DNA of 35,398 nucleotides from Bacillota bacterium (GTDB lineage: Bacteria; Bacillota; Clostridia; Peptostreptococcales; Anaerovoracaceae): contig JAUNDC010000024.1 of NCBI GenBank assembly GCA_030526355.1, forward strand, positions 1-35,398. Reading direction: 5' to 3'. The notes under the pieces are model-generated. The model did not search any database, was not told the origin of the DNA, and was given only the letters and a program-made list of their open reading frames with translations. Below are positions 15,862 through 23,504 of this stretch, one piece after another (position 1 is the first letter of the stretch; each line of letters opens with the position of its first letter). The translations under genes and the position numbers were made by a program.

Positions 15862-17553
15862 TTATTTCTTTTCATATACTACATTTCCCTTGAAAATCGT
15901 CTTTGCAATTTGTATTTTATAAATTTCTTCTGCAGGAGTATTCTCAATATCAGAATCAAGCAATGCCAGATCTGCCGATTTGCCTTCTTCTATGCTTCCG
16001 GTATATTCATCCGCCAGCATCTGGATTGCTCCATTTATGCTTAATGCCTGAACAGCCTCGTACAATTCAGCCGGCCTTTCATCTCCCAGCACCTTGCCTT
16101 TGAAGGCTTCATAATCCGGTGCATCAGGGAATACGCTTCTGGTCATGGCACACTGAATCTCATGCATTGTATCCGGCGGCGGCGTTACTGGAAAATCTGT
16201 ACCGAAGGCAACCGTTATCCCTGAATCAAGAAGTCTTCTGAGGGGATATGCGCTTTCAGCCCTCTGCCTGCCTACCATAGGCAGCATCCCTGCAATGTCC
16301 GAGTCATATACCATCCACCTAGGCTGACAGTTTGCAATAATATCAGCTTCTGCCATTGCTGCGACATCTTCATCCTTTACAAGCATGAGATGGGCTATGG
16401 TATTTCCAGGAGTAAGTCCGGTAATCTGCTGAGCCTTCGAGATGCACCGTACGCTTTGCTTAACAGCATTATCTCCCATAGCGTGTACATGCACATTGAA
16501 GCCTGCTTTCATTGCTGATGCAGCAGTTTCAATAAACTCCCCGTCATTCCAGTACAACGGCTCATTGTAGCCCTCCGGCAGTCCGTTTTCTTCAGTGAAA
16601 GCCTTTTCATAAGGTTCCACCAGCGAAAACATTCCTTCTGCAAACATCTTCACCGTATCTATTCTGAAATCATTGCCCGAGTCATCCTGCCCCTTGCGGG
16701 CAATATATTCAGGAAGCTGCTCCGGTGCCTTTCCCGGTTCTGCCAGATAAACGCCTCTTGCTCTGATGGTCAGTCTGCCTTCCTCAGCCAGCTGCCTGTA
16801 CGCCTCTCTGGCATTATCGCTGTGCATACAGTCCATCACCATAGTAACGCCATATTTATTAGCGTGTTCTTTCTGGTAATACAGAAGTGATTCTTTGTAT
16901 TTTTCAACCGAAAAATCATATCCCGGCACATTATCCTTTATCAAGGCCATAGCTTCGGGGTCGTTGAACAGCCCCTGAGGGTATCCGTCATTTTCTCTGA
17001 ATATACGTCCTGTATATACGTCAGGTGTGTTTTCATCCACTCCCGCAAGCTCAATTGCTTTGGTATTGACCCACAGGTTATGCTGACAGAAGGATTCCAG
17101 AATTACCGGTTTGTCACTGCAGATTCTATCGATATCATGTCTGGTTGGAATCCGGTCTCCCGTAAAGTTCCCTTTTACCCAGCCTGTACCTCTTATAAGT
17201 TCATCATCGGGGTGTGCTTCAACAAATTTCTCCAGGCGGCACATATATTCATCAATAATTTCATCTTCTGTTTCGCCTTCCTGCATATAAATGCCGAACA
17301 GATCACATCCAGAATAAGTGCTTGCCGATATGGACGGATGACAATGAGCATCACATAAGCCCGGCAGTATCGTGCTGCCCTGACAGTCTATAATGCGGGT
17401 TTCTTTTCCCATATATTCTCTGATAATTTCGTTGGTTCCTATTTTTGTTATGATGCCATCTGTTACGGCAACTGCCTGCCCGCTTATCCGGCTTCCATCA
17501 CGATTTATGGAAAGAATGCGTCCGTTCATCAGAACCATATCTGCTTTCTTCAT
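15862..17553 (-). CDS. YtcJ-type amidohydrolase, copy 3
   Basis: Cytoplasmic Amidohydro_3 enzyme of 563 residues and first gene of the 17553-12355 operon. Motifs: CDAHCHP (H70, H72), VHVHAMGDNA, IAHLMLVKDE and AFGTDFPVT. The lysine segment reads TVKMFAEGMF, so the usual DG after the lysine is replaced by EG. Together with copy 4, which also departs here, this hints at a changed substrate pocket. The ATG at 17553 lies 7 nt after AAGGAGGT; a TTG one codon upstream is less likely. Substrate unknown. Confidence 0.9.
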   Translation of the reverse strand: MKKADMVLMNGRILSINRDGSRISGQAVAVTDGIITKIGTNEIIREYMGKETRIIDCQGSTILPGLCDAHCHPSISASTYSGCDLFGIYMQEGETEDEIIDEYMCRLEKFVEAHPDDELIRGTGWVKGNFTGDRIPTRHDIDRICSDKPVILESFCQHNLWVNTKAIELAGVDENTPDVYTGRIFRENDGYPQGLFNDPEAMALIKDNVPGYDFSVEKYKESLLYYQKEHANKYGVTMVMDCMHSDNAREAYRQLAEEGRLTIRARGVYLAEPGKAPEQLPEYIARKGQDDSGNDFRIDTVKMFAEGMFSLVEPYEKAFTEENGLPEGYNEPLYWNDGEFIETAASAMKAGFNVHVHAMGDNAVKQSVRCISKAQQITGLTPGNTIAHLMLVKDEDVAAMAEADIIANCQPRWMVYDSDIAGMLPMVGRQRAESAYPLRRLLDSGITVAFGTDFPVTPPPDTMHEIQCAMTRSVFPDAPDYEAFKGKVLGDERPAELYEAVQALSINGAIQMLADEYTGSIEEGKSADLALLDSDIENTPAEEIYKIQIAKTIFKGNVVYEKK

Positions 17554-17597
17554 CAAGTTACCTCCTTTGCAGAAAGATTAGCGCGCTTTATATTTTC

Positions 17598-17626
17598 AGA
17601 ATACTCATTTTTTTCGATTTATTCAA
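17598..17626 (-). promoter_or_regulatory. Candidate promoter of the amidohydrolase/transporter operon
   Basis: On the minus strand TTGAAT (17621-17626), a 17-bp spacer and TATTCT (17598-17603). The match is moderate (4 of 6 in each box). No -24/-12 promoter exists in this region, so this operon is not in the same sigma-54 class as the permease. Confidence 0.4.
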
Positions 17627-17636
17627 TGATATTTTA

Positions 17637-17672
17637 TTGTTGTTTTCGTGTTATAAAACTTGAAAACAGCAA
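17637..17672. promoter_or_regulatory. Inverted repeat in the divergent intergenic region
   Basis: Arms of 11 bp with one mismatch (TTGTTGTTTTC 17637-17647, GAAAACAGCAA 17662-17672), spacer 14 nt. It lies just upstream of both the leftward and the rightward promoters and is a good candidate operator shared by the amidohydrolase operon and the MFS gene. Confidence 0.5.
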
Positions 17673-17693
17673 TAAATTGACGTTGCGGTACTT

Positions 17694-17722
17694 TTAACCA
17701 TAGGTTAAGCTTTTAATATAAT
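17694..17722 (+). promoter_or_regulatory. Promoter of the MFS gene with a TTAACC/GGTTAA operator
   Basis: TATAAT at 17717-17722, preceded at 17 bp by TTAACC (17694-17699). The -35 box is the left arm of a perfect dyad TTAACC-ATA-GGTTAA (17694-17708), so a bound protein would block or replace -35 contacts. Confidence 0.5.
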
Positions 17723-17752
17723 AATGAAAAACAATGGATTAAGGGTAAGAAA

Positions 17753-18976
17753 ATGAAAAACAACAGATGGGTAATTTTAATTGCCAGCACAATAATAAAC
17801 TTCTGCATAACCATCATCTACGCCTGGAGCGTTTTCTCCGGACCGCTGATGGAGCTGTTCGGCTGGAGCGCCGCTGCCACCGCACTGACATACACCATTG
17901 CCAATGCAGTGAGCCCTGTTCCGATGATTGTCGGCGGCAAAATCCTCAATATATTCGGCCCACGCAAAACTGTACTATGCTGTGCCTTTCTCTTTGGCGG
18001 TGGCTTGTTCTTATCAGGCTTCGCCAGAACCGTCGGATGGCTGTATGTGACATATGGAATCTGCTGCGGGGTTGGTATGGCAATCATATACATATGTACG
18101 ATTTCCAATACTATCCGCTTTTTCCCCGATAAAAAAGGGTTTGCCAGCGGTATCCTGACAGCGGGAGCCGGCATGTCCTCGATCGTTGCTGCTCCGGTAG
18201 CGCAGATGCTCATCGAAGCCAGAGACGTTCTTTTTACATTCAAGGCTTTCGGGCTTGTATACTTCGCAGTCATTGTCATATGTGCACTTTTCCTGGAAAA
18301 GGCACCTGATGTATGTGATGAACGTAACGGGAATTCCGGCGGTGAGATGGTTCTCAGCGATGCCGGTACAGATGGCTCCGGAGAGCATACTACACTTGAA
18401 ATGTTAAAGTCGCCTAGATTCTATCTGCTCATATGCATATATACCATCGGTGCCTGCGGCGGATTGATGGTAATAAGCCAGACCTCCAATATGGCTCAGG
18501 AAATGATTCATGTGTCCGCGCAGACCGCTGCCATTGGAGTAAGTCTGGTTGCCCTTGGAAACACTGTCGGCAGAATTTTATGGGGAACTGTCTCTGACAG
18601 AGTCGGAAGGTACAATGTTCTGCCGCTAATCTTTATTCTGATGGCTGTGTTCCTTTTTATCTTTTCCGGTTCATCAGAAGGGCAGTGGTTAAGATTTGTT
18701 TTATCGCTTATTATGATAGGTATTGCTTTTGGCGGTCTTCTGAGTATATTCCCTGCCGTTACAACTGAAATATGGGGCGCTGCCAACAGTGGTTCAAATT
18801 ACGGCCTGATGTTCTCCGGATACGCCCTAGGATCTTTTATCGGTCCTAGAATCGCTGTAACCTGCAGGGATATGACAGATGTTCCTTATTCTGCCGGTCT
18901 CATAGCCGCTACGTGCCTATGCGTTATAGGGGCCTTGCTTTGTCTTGTTTTGAGGCATGGAATAAAAAAAATATAG
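17753..18976 (+). CDS. OFA-family MFS transporter (oxalate/formate antiporter-like)
   Basis: 407-residue major facilitator with 12 predicted helices and the OFA-type N-terminus (IIYAWSVFSGPLMELFGWS). The A-like loop between helices 2 and 3 reads GGKILNIFGPRKT, and the matching second-half loop reads GTVSDRVGRYN. OFA members exchange small carboxylates such as oxalate and formate; many clostridial members have no known cargo. It is divergent from the amidohydrolase operon and shares its control region. If those enzymes release formate or a small carboxylate, export here would be logical, but that is inference. Confidence 0.88.
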   Translation: MKNNRWVILIASTIINFCITIIYAWSVFSGPLMELFGWSAAATALTYTIANAVSPVPMIVGGKILNIFGPRKTVLCCAFLFGGGLFLSGFARTVGWLYVTYGICCGVGMAIIYICTISNTIRFFPDKKGFASGILTAGAGMSSIVAAPVAQMLIEARDVLFTFKAFGLVYFAVIVICALFLEKAPDVCDERNGNSGGEMVLSDAGTDGSGEHTTLEMLKSPRFYLLICIYTIGACGGLMVISQTSNMAQEMIHVSAQTAAIGVSLVALGNTVGRILWGTVSDRVGRYNVLPLIFILMAVFLFIFSGSSEGQWLRFVLSLIMIGIAFGGLLSIFPAVTTEIWGAANSGSNYGLMFSGYALGSFIGPRIAVTCRDMTDVPYSAGLIAATCLCVIGALLCLVLRHGIKKI

Positions 18977-18989
18977 AGACCGATTTCCC

Positions 18990-19013
18990 CAATGTCTTAA
19001 CTTAATGACATTG
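18990..19013. terminator. Weak hairpin between convergent genes
   Basis: CAATGTC/GACATTG 7-bp stem with a 10-nt loop, 13 bp after the MFS stop codon. It has no U-run, so termination is uncertain. The remainder of 18977-19183 is AT-rich and shows no gene. Confidence 0.3.
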
Positions 19014-19183
19014 CTGGTTTCCCGATCTCCATGCCTGTCTTCATTTTGAAAGTCTCCAATAAGCTCATCACAAGCAGTATTTGGCGCCTCATTAAAATCT
19101 TTAATCAAAACAACGTTGTCCCTTTTGAGGAAAGTATACAGTATAAGGAAAATATTGTAAACCTTATTTTACTATTATTTCTA

Positions 19184-20128
19184 TTATTTTACATTTTTAA
19201 TGGTAATCCCGAAAAAAGTATCCATATAATGCTCTGTCATGAGCTTGTCTACCACATTAGCAATATCCTCAAGCTTCAGATATTCAATCTTCTCCTCTGC
19301 AGATCTTCGGTACTGATCTCTGAATTGCTTCGGTGTGCATTTATACCAGCGACGGAATGCCGAGTAATAGTATTTTACGTCCGAAAACCCGCATTCCTCT
19401 GATATTTCAAGAATGGTTTTATCCGTGTTCATCAGATAATGCTCCGATTCATTGGCTCTGATATAGCTCATCATTTCCCTGAATCCAATCGAGTTCTTTC
19501 TCATGTACTCTGACATGTACCCTTCTGTAAAATTAAGAATACGTGCCAGATCTCCAATTGTAACCTTTTCCCTCAAGTGGGTATGCATATAGGCATTTAC
19601 CTTCTGCAGACCCTTAAGGTCTGTTTTGTCAGCCTCAAGGTCACCGGCATGAAAAAAGAAAATATCAAAGCGCTCGACAAACAGTGTTATGATTCCGGCG
19701 GATATTCGGGCTATTTTGTCCTCATCCGCCTCCTCTGCCATATATTTCAGCAACCCGATCAGCATTCCCTTGAGCCGGTTATGTGCCTTCGTCGGAAATT
19801 CCATCGTGGTCTCGGCAAGCCCCTCGCATACAAACAGCGTATTGCAGATATACGGATGTTCCTTTGCATAGCGGCCCAGATCGAACAGAAACGAAACGCA
19901 CAGATTGTCCCTGCCGTCATACAGGTAGTAAGCATCCTTGTCTACAGAAATATATTCTCCGGCATGCAAAGTGAACTCTTCGTACCCGTATGCGAACTTC
20001 ACGCTGCCTTGAAGGCAGAATATAATTTCCAGATAACCGCGATCATGGATATGAGTCGGTGTTTTTTCAACCGAATATATACTTATGCTCAGGGGTGTCC
20101 GCCCTATCTGTCTGAATTCCTTGTTCAT
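19184..20128 (-). CDS. AraC-family transcriptional regulator with cupin sensor domain
   Basis: 314 residues: an AraC-type cupin domain (about 20-80, with HIHDRGYLEIIFCLQGSVK) for ligand sensing, a helical linker, and a C-terminal double helix-turn-helix (about 205-305, with TIGDLARILNFTEGYMSEYMRK and the second FSDVKYYYSAFRRWYKCTPKQFR helix pair). I use the ATG at 20128; the codon before it is TTG. It lies 52 nt downstream of the sortase gene on the same strand and converges on the MFS gene. The target is unknown; the MFS/amidohydrolase intergenic dyads are the nearest candidates. Confidence 0.9.
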   Translation of the reverse strand: MNKEFRQIGRTPLSISIYSVEKTPTHIHDRGYLEIIFCLQGSVKFAYGYEEFTLHAGEYISVDKDAYYLYDGRDNLCVSFLFDLGRYAKEHPYICNTLFVCEGLAETTMEFPTKAHNRLKGMLIGLLKYMAEEADEDKIARISAGIITLFVERFDIFFFHAGDLEADKTDLKGLQKVNAYMHTHLREKVTIGDLARILNFTEGYMSEYMRKNSIGFREMMSYIRANESEHYLMNTDKTILEISEECGFSDVKYYYSAFRRWYKCTPKQFRDQYRRSAEEKIEYLKLEDIANVVDKLMTEHYMDTFFGITIKNVK

Positions 20129-20180
20129 CAACGTACCTGATACCTTCCGCCTGGCAGTATCACTGAGGCTTTCTTCTATT

Positions 20181-20954
20181 CTACTGAGGCTTCACCTGCT
20201 TAGCATCTATGCGTTTTCCAACAACGAAGAACCTGCCGTCCTCCACATGGTAAGCGCATGTGGAAAGCGTAACCAGCTGATCGCCGTATTCAGCTGTGGT
20301 GTCGGTATCATACTCCGACAATGCTTTGACATTCTTGACATATTCATTGAAATCCGACTCCGATGTCATCGCCGCATACTGGTAATATTTGAATTTCTTT
20401 GAATCCTTAGGATATATCTGCGAATAACAGGCCGCTATCACCTCGTAGGTCCCCTGCCCGCCCTTGTAGATTGTATCGAACCTGAAGGTCTTGTGCTCTT
20501 CATAAAATTCTTTATCCTCATACTTCAGAAGGTCATGGAACATTGTGCCGTTTTTCATATGATGACCGTAAATCATGAAATTTGATGTAGGGATAAATAT
20601 ATCGCTGTCCGCATCCATGAAAGGCGTTCCTGACGCGGCATATTCTTCATTGAAATTCCTGTCAAGATAATATTCCGGGCTGTTCTTTGTCTGCATAACG
20701 GGATAGTTTATCCTGGTGTCATCTACTGTTATCCACCCGATTATATCGTCATTGGCTTTGTAGAGATTCACATATTTGCCTATCACTGTTCCTTTGTCTG
20801 TCTCGAGGTCTGCCTGCTCCACCTTGAGCTTGTCAAGATCCTCAAGTGCACTCTGCTCTCTCATCCCACTGATAAAATAATCCAGCAGAACACCTGCTGA
20901 ACCAACAAATACGATAAGACATATTACCAGTATTATTTTTCTTCCGTAACCCAT
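20181..20954 (-). CDS. srtB: Class B sortase
   Basis: 257-residue membrane-anchored cysteine transpeptidase. There is one N-terminal membrane helix (about 6-28), a short coiled linker, and the sortase barrel with His131 in IYGHHM (128-133), Cys233 in TLSTC (229-233) and Arg241 in DGRFFVVGKR. It attaches surface proteins to the cell wall or joins pilins, which supports a Gram-positive host. No sorting-signal substrate gene is seen in the window. The lone setting is typical of a housekeeping clostridial SrtB. AGAGGGA precedes the ATG. Confidence 0.93.
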   Translation of the reverse strand: MGYGRKIILVICLIVFVGSAGVLLDYFISGMREQSALEDLDKLKVEQADLETDKGTVIGKYVNLYKANDDIIGWITVDDTRINYPVMQTKNSPEYYLDRNFNEEYAASGTPFMDADSDIFIPTSNFMIYGHHMKNGTMFHDLLKYEDKEFYEEHKTFRFDTIYKGGQGTYEVIAACYSQIYPKDSKKFKYYQYAAMTSESDFNEYVKNVKALSEYDTDTTAEYGDQLVTLSTCAYHVEDGRFFVVGKRIDAKQVKPQ

Positions 20955-21015
20955 ATAGTCCCTCTCTGACCTGAGCCGGCCGCTCTGCCGCCTCTTTTTT
21001 AATCAATTAAATATT

Positions 21016-21042
21016 ATGCACCGATTACAGAAACCGGTGCAT
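21016..21042. terminator. Hairpin after the ior/paaK/ACT operon
   Basis: Perfect 8-bp stem (ATGCACCG 21016-21023 with CGGTGCAT 21035-21042), 15 bp beyond the ACT gene stop. The minus-strand tail is AT-rich but not a clean T-run. Confidence 0.5.
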
Positions 21043-21056
21043 ATATATCTGATGTC

Positions 21057-21482
21057 CTAGATTATATCTTTCATGCAAAGGAGCTTGATGCCGTTTGCCT
21101 TAAGGGCTTCAATCGCCTTGTCATTATCGTCCACTTTCATCATGATAACTGCTTCGTCGGCAGCTGCCTTAATCGTGGAGTAGATATAATTCACATTTAC
21201 ACCTGCCTCTGCCAGCTGCTGCAGCACTCTGTCAAGACCGCCCACGGTATCTTCAAGAACGATAGCCAGCACATCAGTTGTACTTGCGATGAAGCCGTGA
21301 ACCTTCAGAATCTTAGCTGCAACATCCGCTTCTTCAACAATGCATCTGAGAATTCCGAAATCAACTGCTTCAGCCATTGTGGCCGCCTTGATATCGATAT
21401 TGTTATCCGCCAGAAGCTTTGTCACGTCAGCTAATCTGCCTGCTTTGTTTTCTACAAATACTGACATCTGTTTAATTAACAT
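21057..21482 (-). CDS. Tandem ACT-domain protein
   Basis: 141 residues forming two ACT repeats (about 1-70, starting LIKQMSVFVENKAGRLADVTK; about 71-141, with DVLAIVLEDTVGGLDRVLQ). ACT pairs bind amino acids and tune enzymes or transport. The start at 21482 has AGGAGG 8 nt upstream; the longer reading frame overlaps the ligase gene. Small ACT proteins of this kind are repeatedly found directly after phenylacetate-CoA ligase and ior genes, so sensing of an aromatic amino acid for this operon is a reasonable inference. Confidence 0.9.
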   Translation of the reverse strand: MLIKQMSVFVENKAGRLADVTKLLADNNIDIKAATMAEAVDFGILRCIVEEADVAAKILKVHGFIASTTDVLAIVLEDTVGGLDRVLQQLAEAGVNVNYIYSTIKAAADEAVIMMKVDDNDKAIEALKANGIKLLCMKDII

Positions 21483-21513
21483 TTTACTTTCCTCCTGTTT
21501 AATCAACCGGTTT

Positions 21514-22812
21514 CTACAGTTTTCTTGTATCTTCAACTCTAACTGCTTTACCTTCACTTCTAGGCAGTGTTCCTGCATTGAGGAATCTGATCTTGCATCC
21601 GATTCCCAGCATATCTCTCATAGCATGATCCACTCTTGTTCTCAGAGCTTCTACAGATGCGATATCCTGCAGTTCAAGACCTTCAGCCAGTTCTACTGCC
21701 AGTTCGAAAGTATCCTTGTTGTTTTCTCTTCCGACATAAAGCTTATAGTTCATTGTCAGCTCGTCGAATTTGGCAATAACTGTTTCTACCTGTGAAGGGA
21801 ATACGTTTACTCCTCTGATGATGAGCATGTCATCTGTTCTTCCGAATACTCGGCTCATTCTTACAGTTGTTCTGCCGCATTCGCACTTATCTCTCATCAG
21901 GTAACAGATGTCTCTTGTTCTGTATCTGATAAGAGGCATTCCTTCTTTGCCTATAGTTGTTATTACCAGCTCTCCCTTTTCTCCGTCAGGCAACACTTCC
22001 AGAGTGTCAGGATCGATAATTTCTACATAGAAATAGTCTTCCTGAATATGCATTCCTTTATTGTATTCACAGCTCATTGATACGCCAGGTCCCATGATTT
22101 CGGAAAGCCCATAGATATCGTGAGCTCTAAGTCCGAGTCCTTTTTCAATTTCATCTCTCATGCCTTGAGTCCATGGTTCTGCTCCAAATACACCTGCCTT
22201 GAGGTGAATGTCATCCGGTGTCAAGCCTGCTTTCTTGAGGCCTTCTGCCAGAGTAAGCGCATATGAAGGTGTGCAGCAGAGAACTGTACTCTTCATATCC
22301 TGCATGAACATGAGCTGCTTCTGTGTATTGCCGCTGCTCATCGGGATAACTGTTGCCCCGATTGTTTCAGCTCCGATGTGAGCTCCGAGACCGCCTGTGA
22401 ACAGTCCGTATCCGTATGATACATGTACAATATCATTTTTATCTGCGCCTGCCATTGTCAGACCTCTGGCAACACATTCTCCCCACATATCAAGATCGTT
22501 CTGAGTATATCCTACGATTTTAGGTTTGCCTGTAGTACCTGATGATGCATGTATTCTTTTAATTTCTGACATTGGCTGAGCAAAAAGTCCGGTCGGGTAG
22601 TTTGCTGCCAGATCTTCTTTTGTTATAAAAGGAATTTTGGTGATATCTTCGAGTGTTTTGATATCTTCAGGTTTAACACCTGCTTTGTCCATTGCATTCT
22701 TATAGTGAGGTACTCTGTCATATGCATACTTCACTGTCTTCTGTAACTTCTCCAGCTGCAGAGCGCGCATGGTTTCGCGATCCGCACATTCCATTTCCTT
22801 GTTCCAAATCAT
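21514..22812 (-). CDS. paaK: Phenylacetate-CoA ligase (AMP-forming)
   Basis: Adenylate-forming ligase of the PaaK family, 432 residues, which activates arylacetates with ATP and CoA. Visible: P-loop ASSGTTGKP (89-97), the YGLSEIMGPGVS block and the C-terminal GRTDDMLIIRGVNVFPSQVE hinge segment. I take the ATG at 22812, with AAAGGA 10 nt upstream. The in-frame ATG at 22830 has no ribosome site. It lies 116 nt after iorB. With Ior, the pair links aryl-pyruvate and aryl-acetate: the ligase makes arylacetyl-CoA and Ior interconverts it with the oxoacid. Direction depends on ferredoxin redox state and is not shown by sequence. Confidence 0.95.
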   Translation of the reverse strand: MIWNKEMECADRETMRALQLEKLQKTVKYAYDRVPHYKNAMDKAGVKPEDIKTLEDITKIPFITKEDLAANYPTGLFAQPMSEIKRIHASSGTTGKPKIVGYTQNDLDMWGECVARGLTMAGADKNDIVHVSYGYGLFTGGLGAHIGAETIGATVIPMSSGNTQKQLMFMQDMKSTVLCCTPSYALTLAEGLKKAGLTPDDIHLKAGVFGAEPWTQGMRDEIEKGLGLRAHDIYGLSEIMGPGVSMSCEYNKGMHIQEDYFYVEIIDPDTLEVLPDGEKGELVITTIGKEGMPLIRYRTRDICYLMRDKCECGRTTVRMSRVFGRTDDMLIIRGVNVFPSQVETVIAKFDELTMNYKLYVGRENNKDTFELAVELAEGLELQDIASVEALRTRVDHAMRDMLGIGCKIRFLNAGTLPRSEGKAVRVEDTRKL

Positions 22813-22928
22813 TTGTGGTATTCCTTTCATGTTGTTTATCTTTTGACAGGGATCGATTTCTCAGGTCTCTGTTTAATACATCTGCTAATTATGCGGTTTT
22901 CTCCCCTGCTCAGCTTCGACAATTCCCC

Positions 22929-23504
22929 TTATGCGTTTCTGCCCATTTCGAAGGCTTTCTTATTCAGTTCCACGAATTTTGGCTTGACATTTTCTTCAAT
23001 TACCTTGATCCATGTTTCTTCATCAAACGGCAAATCATTGGATGCTGCTCCCAGCAGTACGACATTGACCGCCTTGACGCTGCCGCATTCCGCTGCAATT
23101 TTCAGAGCATCAAAAGCTTTCACCGTCCCTGCTTTTGCTTCAAGAGCAGGCATGATCTTTTCCGGATAATCTGCCTGTCCCATAATTACCGGCATCGGCA
23201 GAATCTGCTGTGTATTGACATAGATTGTGCCGCCTTCCTTGAGATACGGCAACCATCTGTATGCTTCCAGTTCTTCGAATGCGATAATAACGTCAGCATC
23301 TCCTTCTTCAATAAGTGGTGAATTAACGCCTTCTTCACTGATTTTAACATGTGTTACTACGCTTCCGCCTCTCTGCGCCATGCCGTGAACTTCAGAAAGC
23401 TTAACGTCATAGTCTTTGGAAAGGGCAAGGTTTCCCAGAAGTACGCTGGCAAGAAGCGTTCCCTGTCCGCCTACCCCTACAATCAGAATATTTGACTTGT
23501 TCAT
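22929..23504 (-). CDS. iorB: Indolepyruvate:ferredoxin oxidoreductase, beta subunit
   Basis: 191-residue gamma-type subunit of the oxoacid:ferredoxin oxidoreductase family, with the N-terminal VGVGGQGTLLAS motif and HGMAQRGGSV. It pairs with IorA. The ATG is directly after the iorA stop, with GGGGG upstream, so expression is coupled. Reaction: aryl-pyruvate + CoA + oxidised ferredoxin to arylacetyl-CoA + CO2. Length is normal. Confidence 0.95.
   Translation of the reverse strand: MNKSNILIVGVGGQGTLLASVLLGNLALSKDYDVKLSEVHGMAQRGGSVVTHVKISEEGVNSPLIEEGDADVIIAFEELEAYRWLPYLKEGGTIYVNTQQILPMPVIMGQADYPEKIMPALEAKAGTVKAFDALKIAAECGSVKAVNVVLLGAASNDLPFDEETWIKVIEENVKPKFVELNKKAFEMGRNA

Noticed and set aside
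19156..19193. TGTAAA ... TTTACA pair at the end of the AraC-type gene
   Set aside because: Very AT-rich surroundings, 26-nt gap and overlap with the coding end; likely chance rather than an enhancer site.
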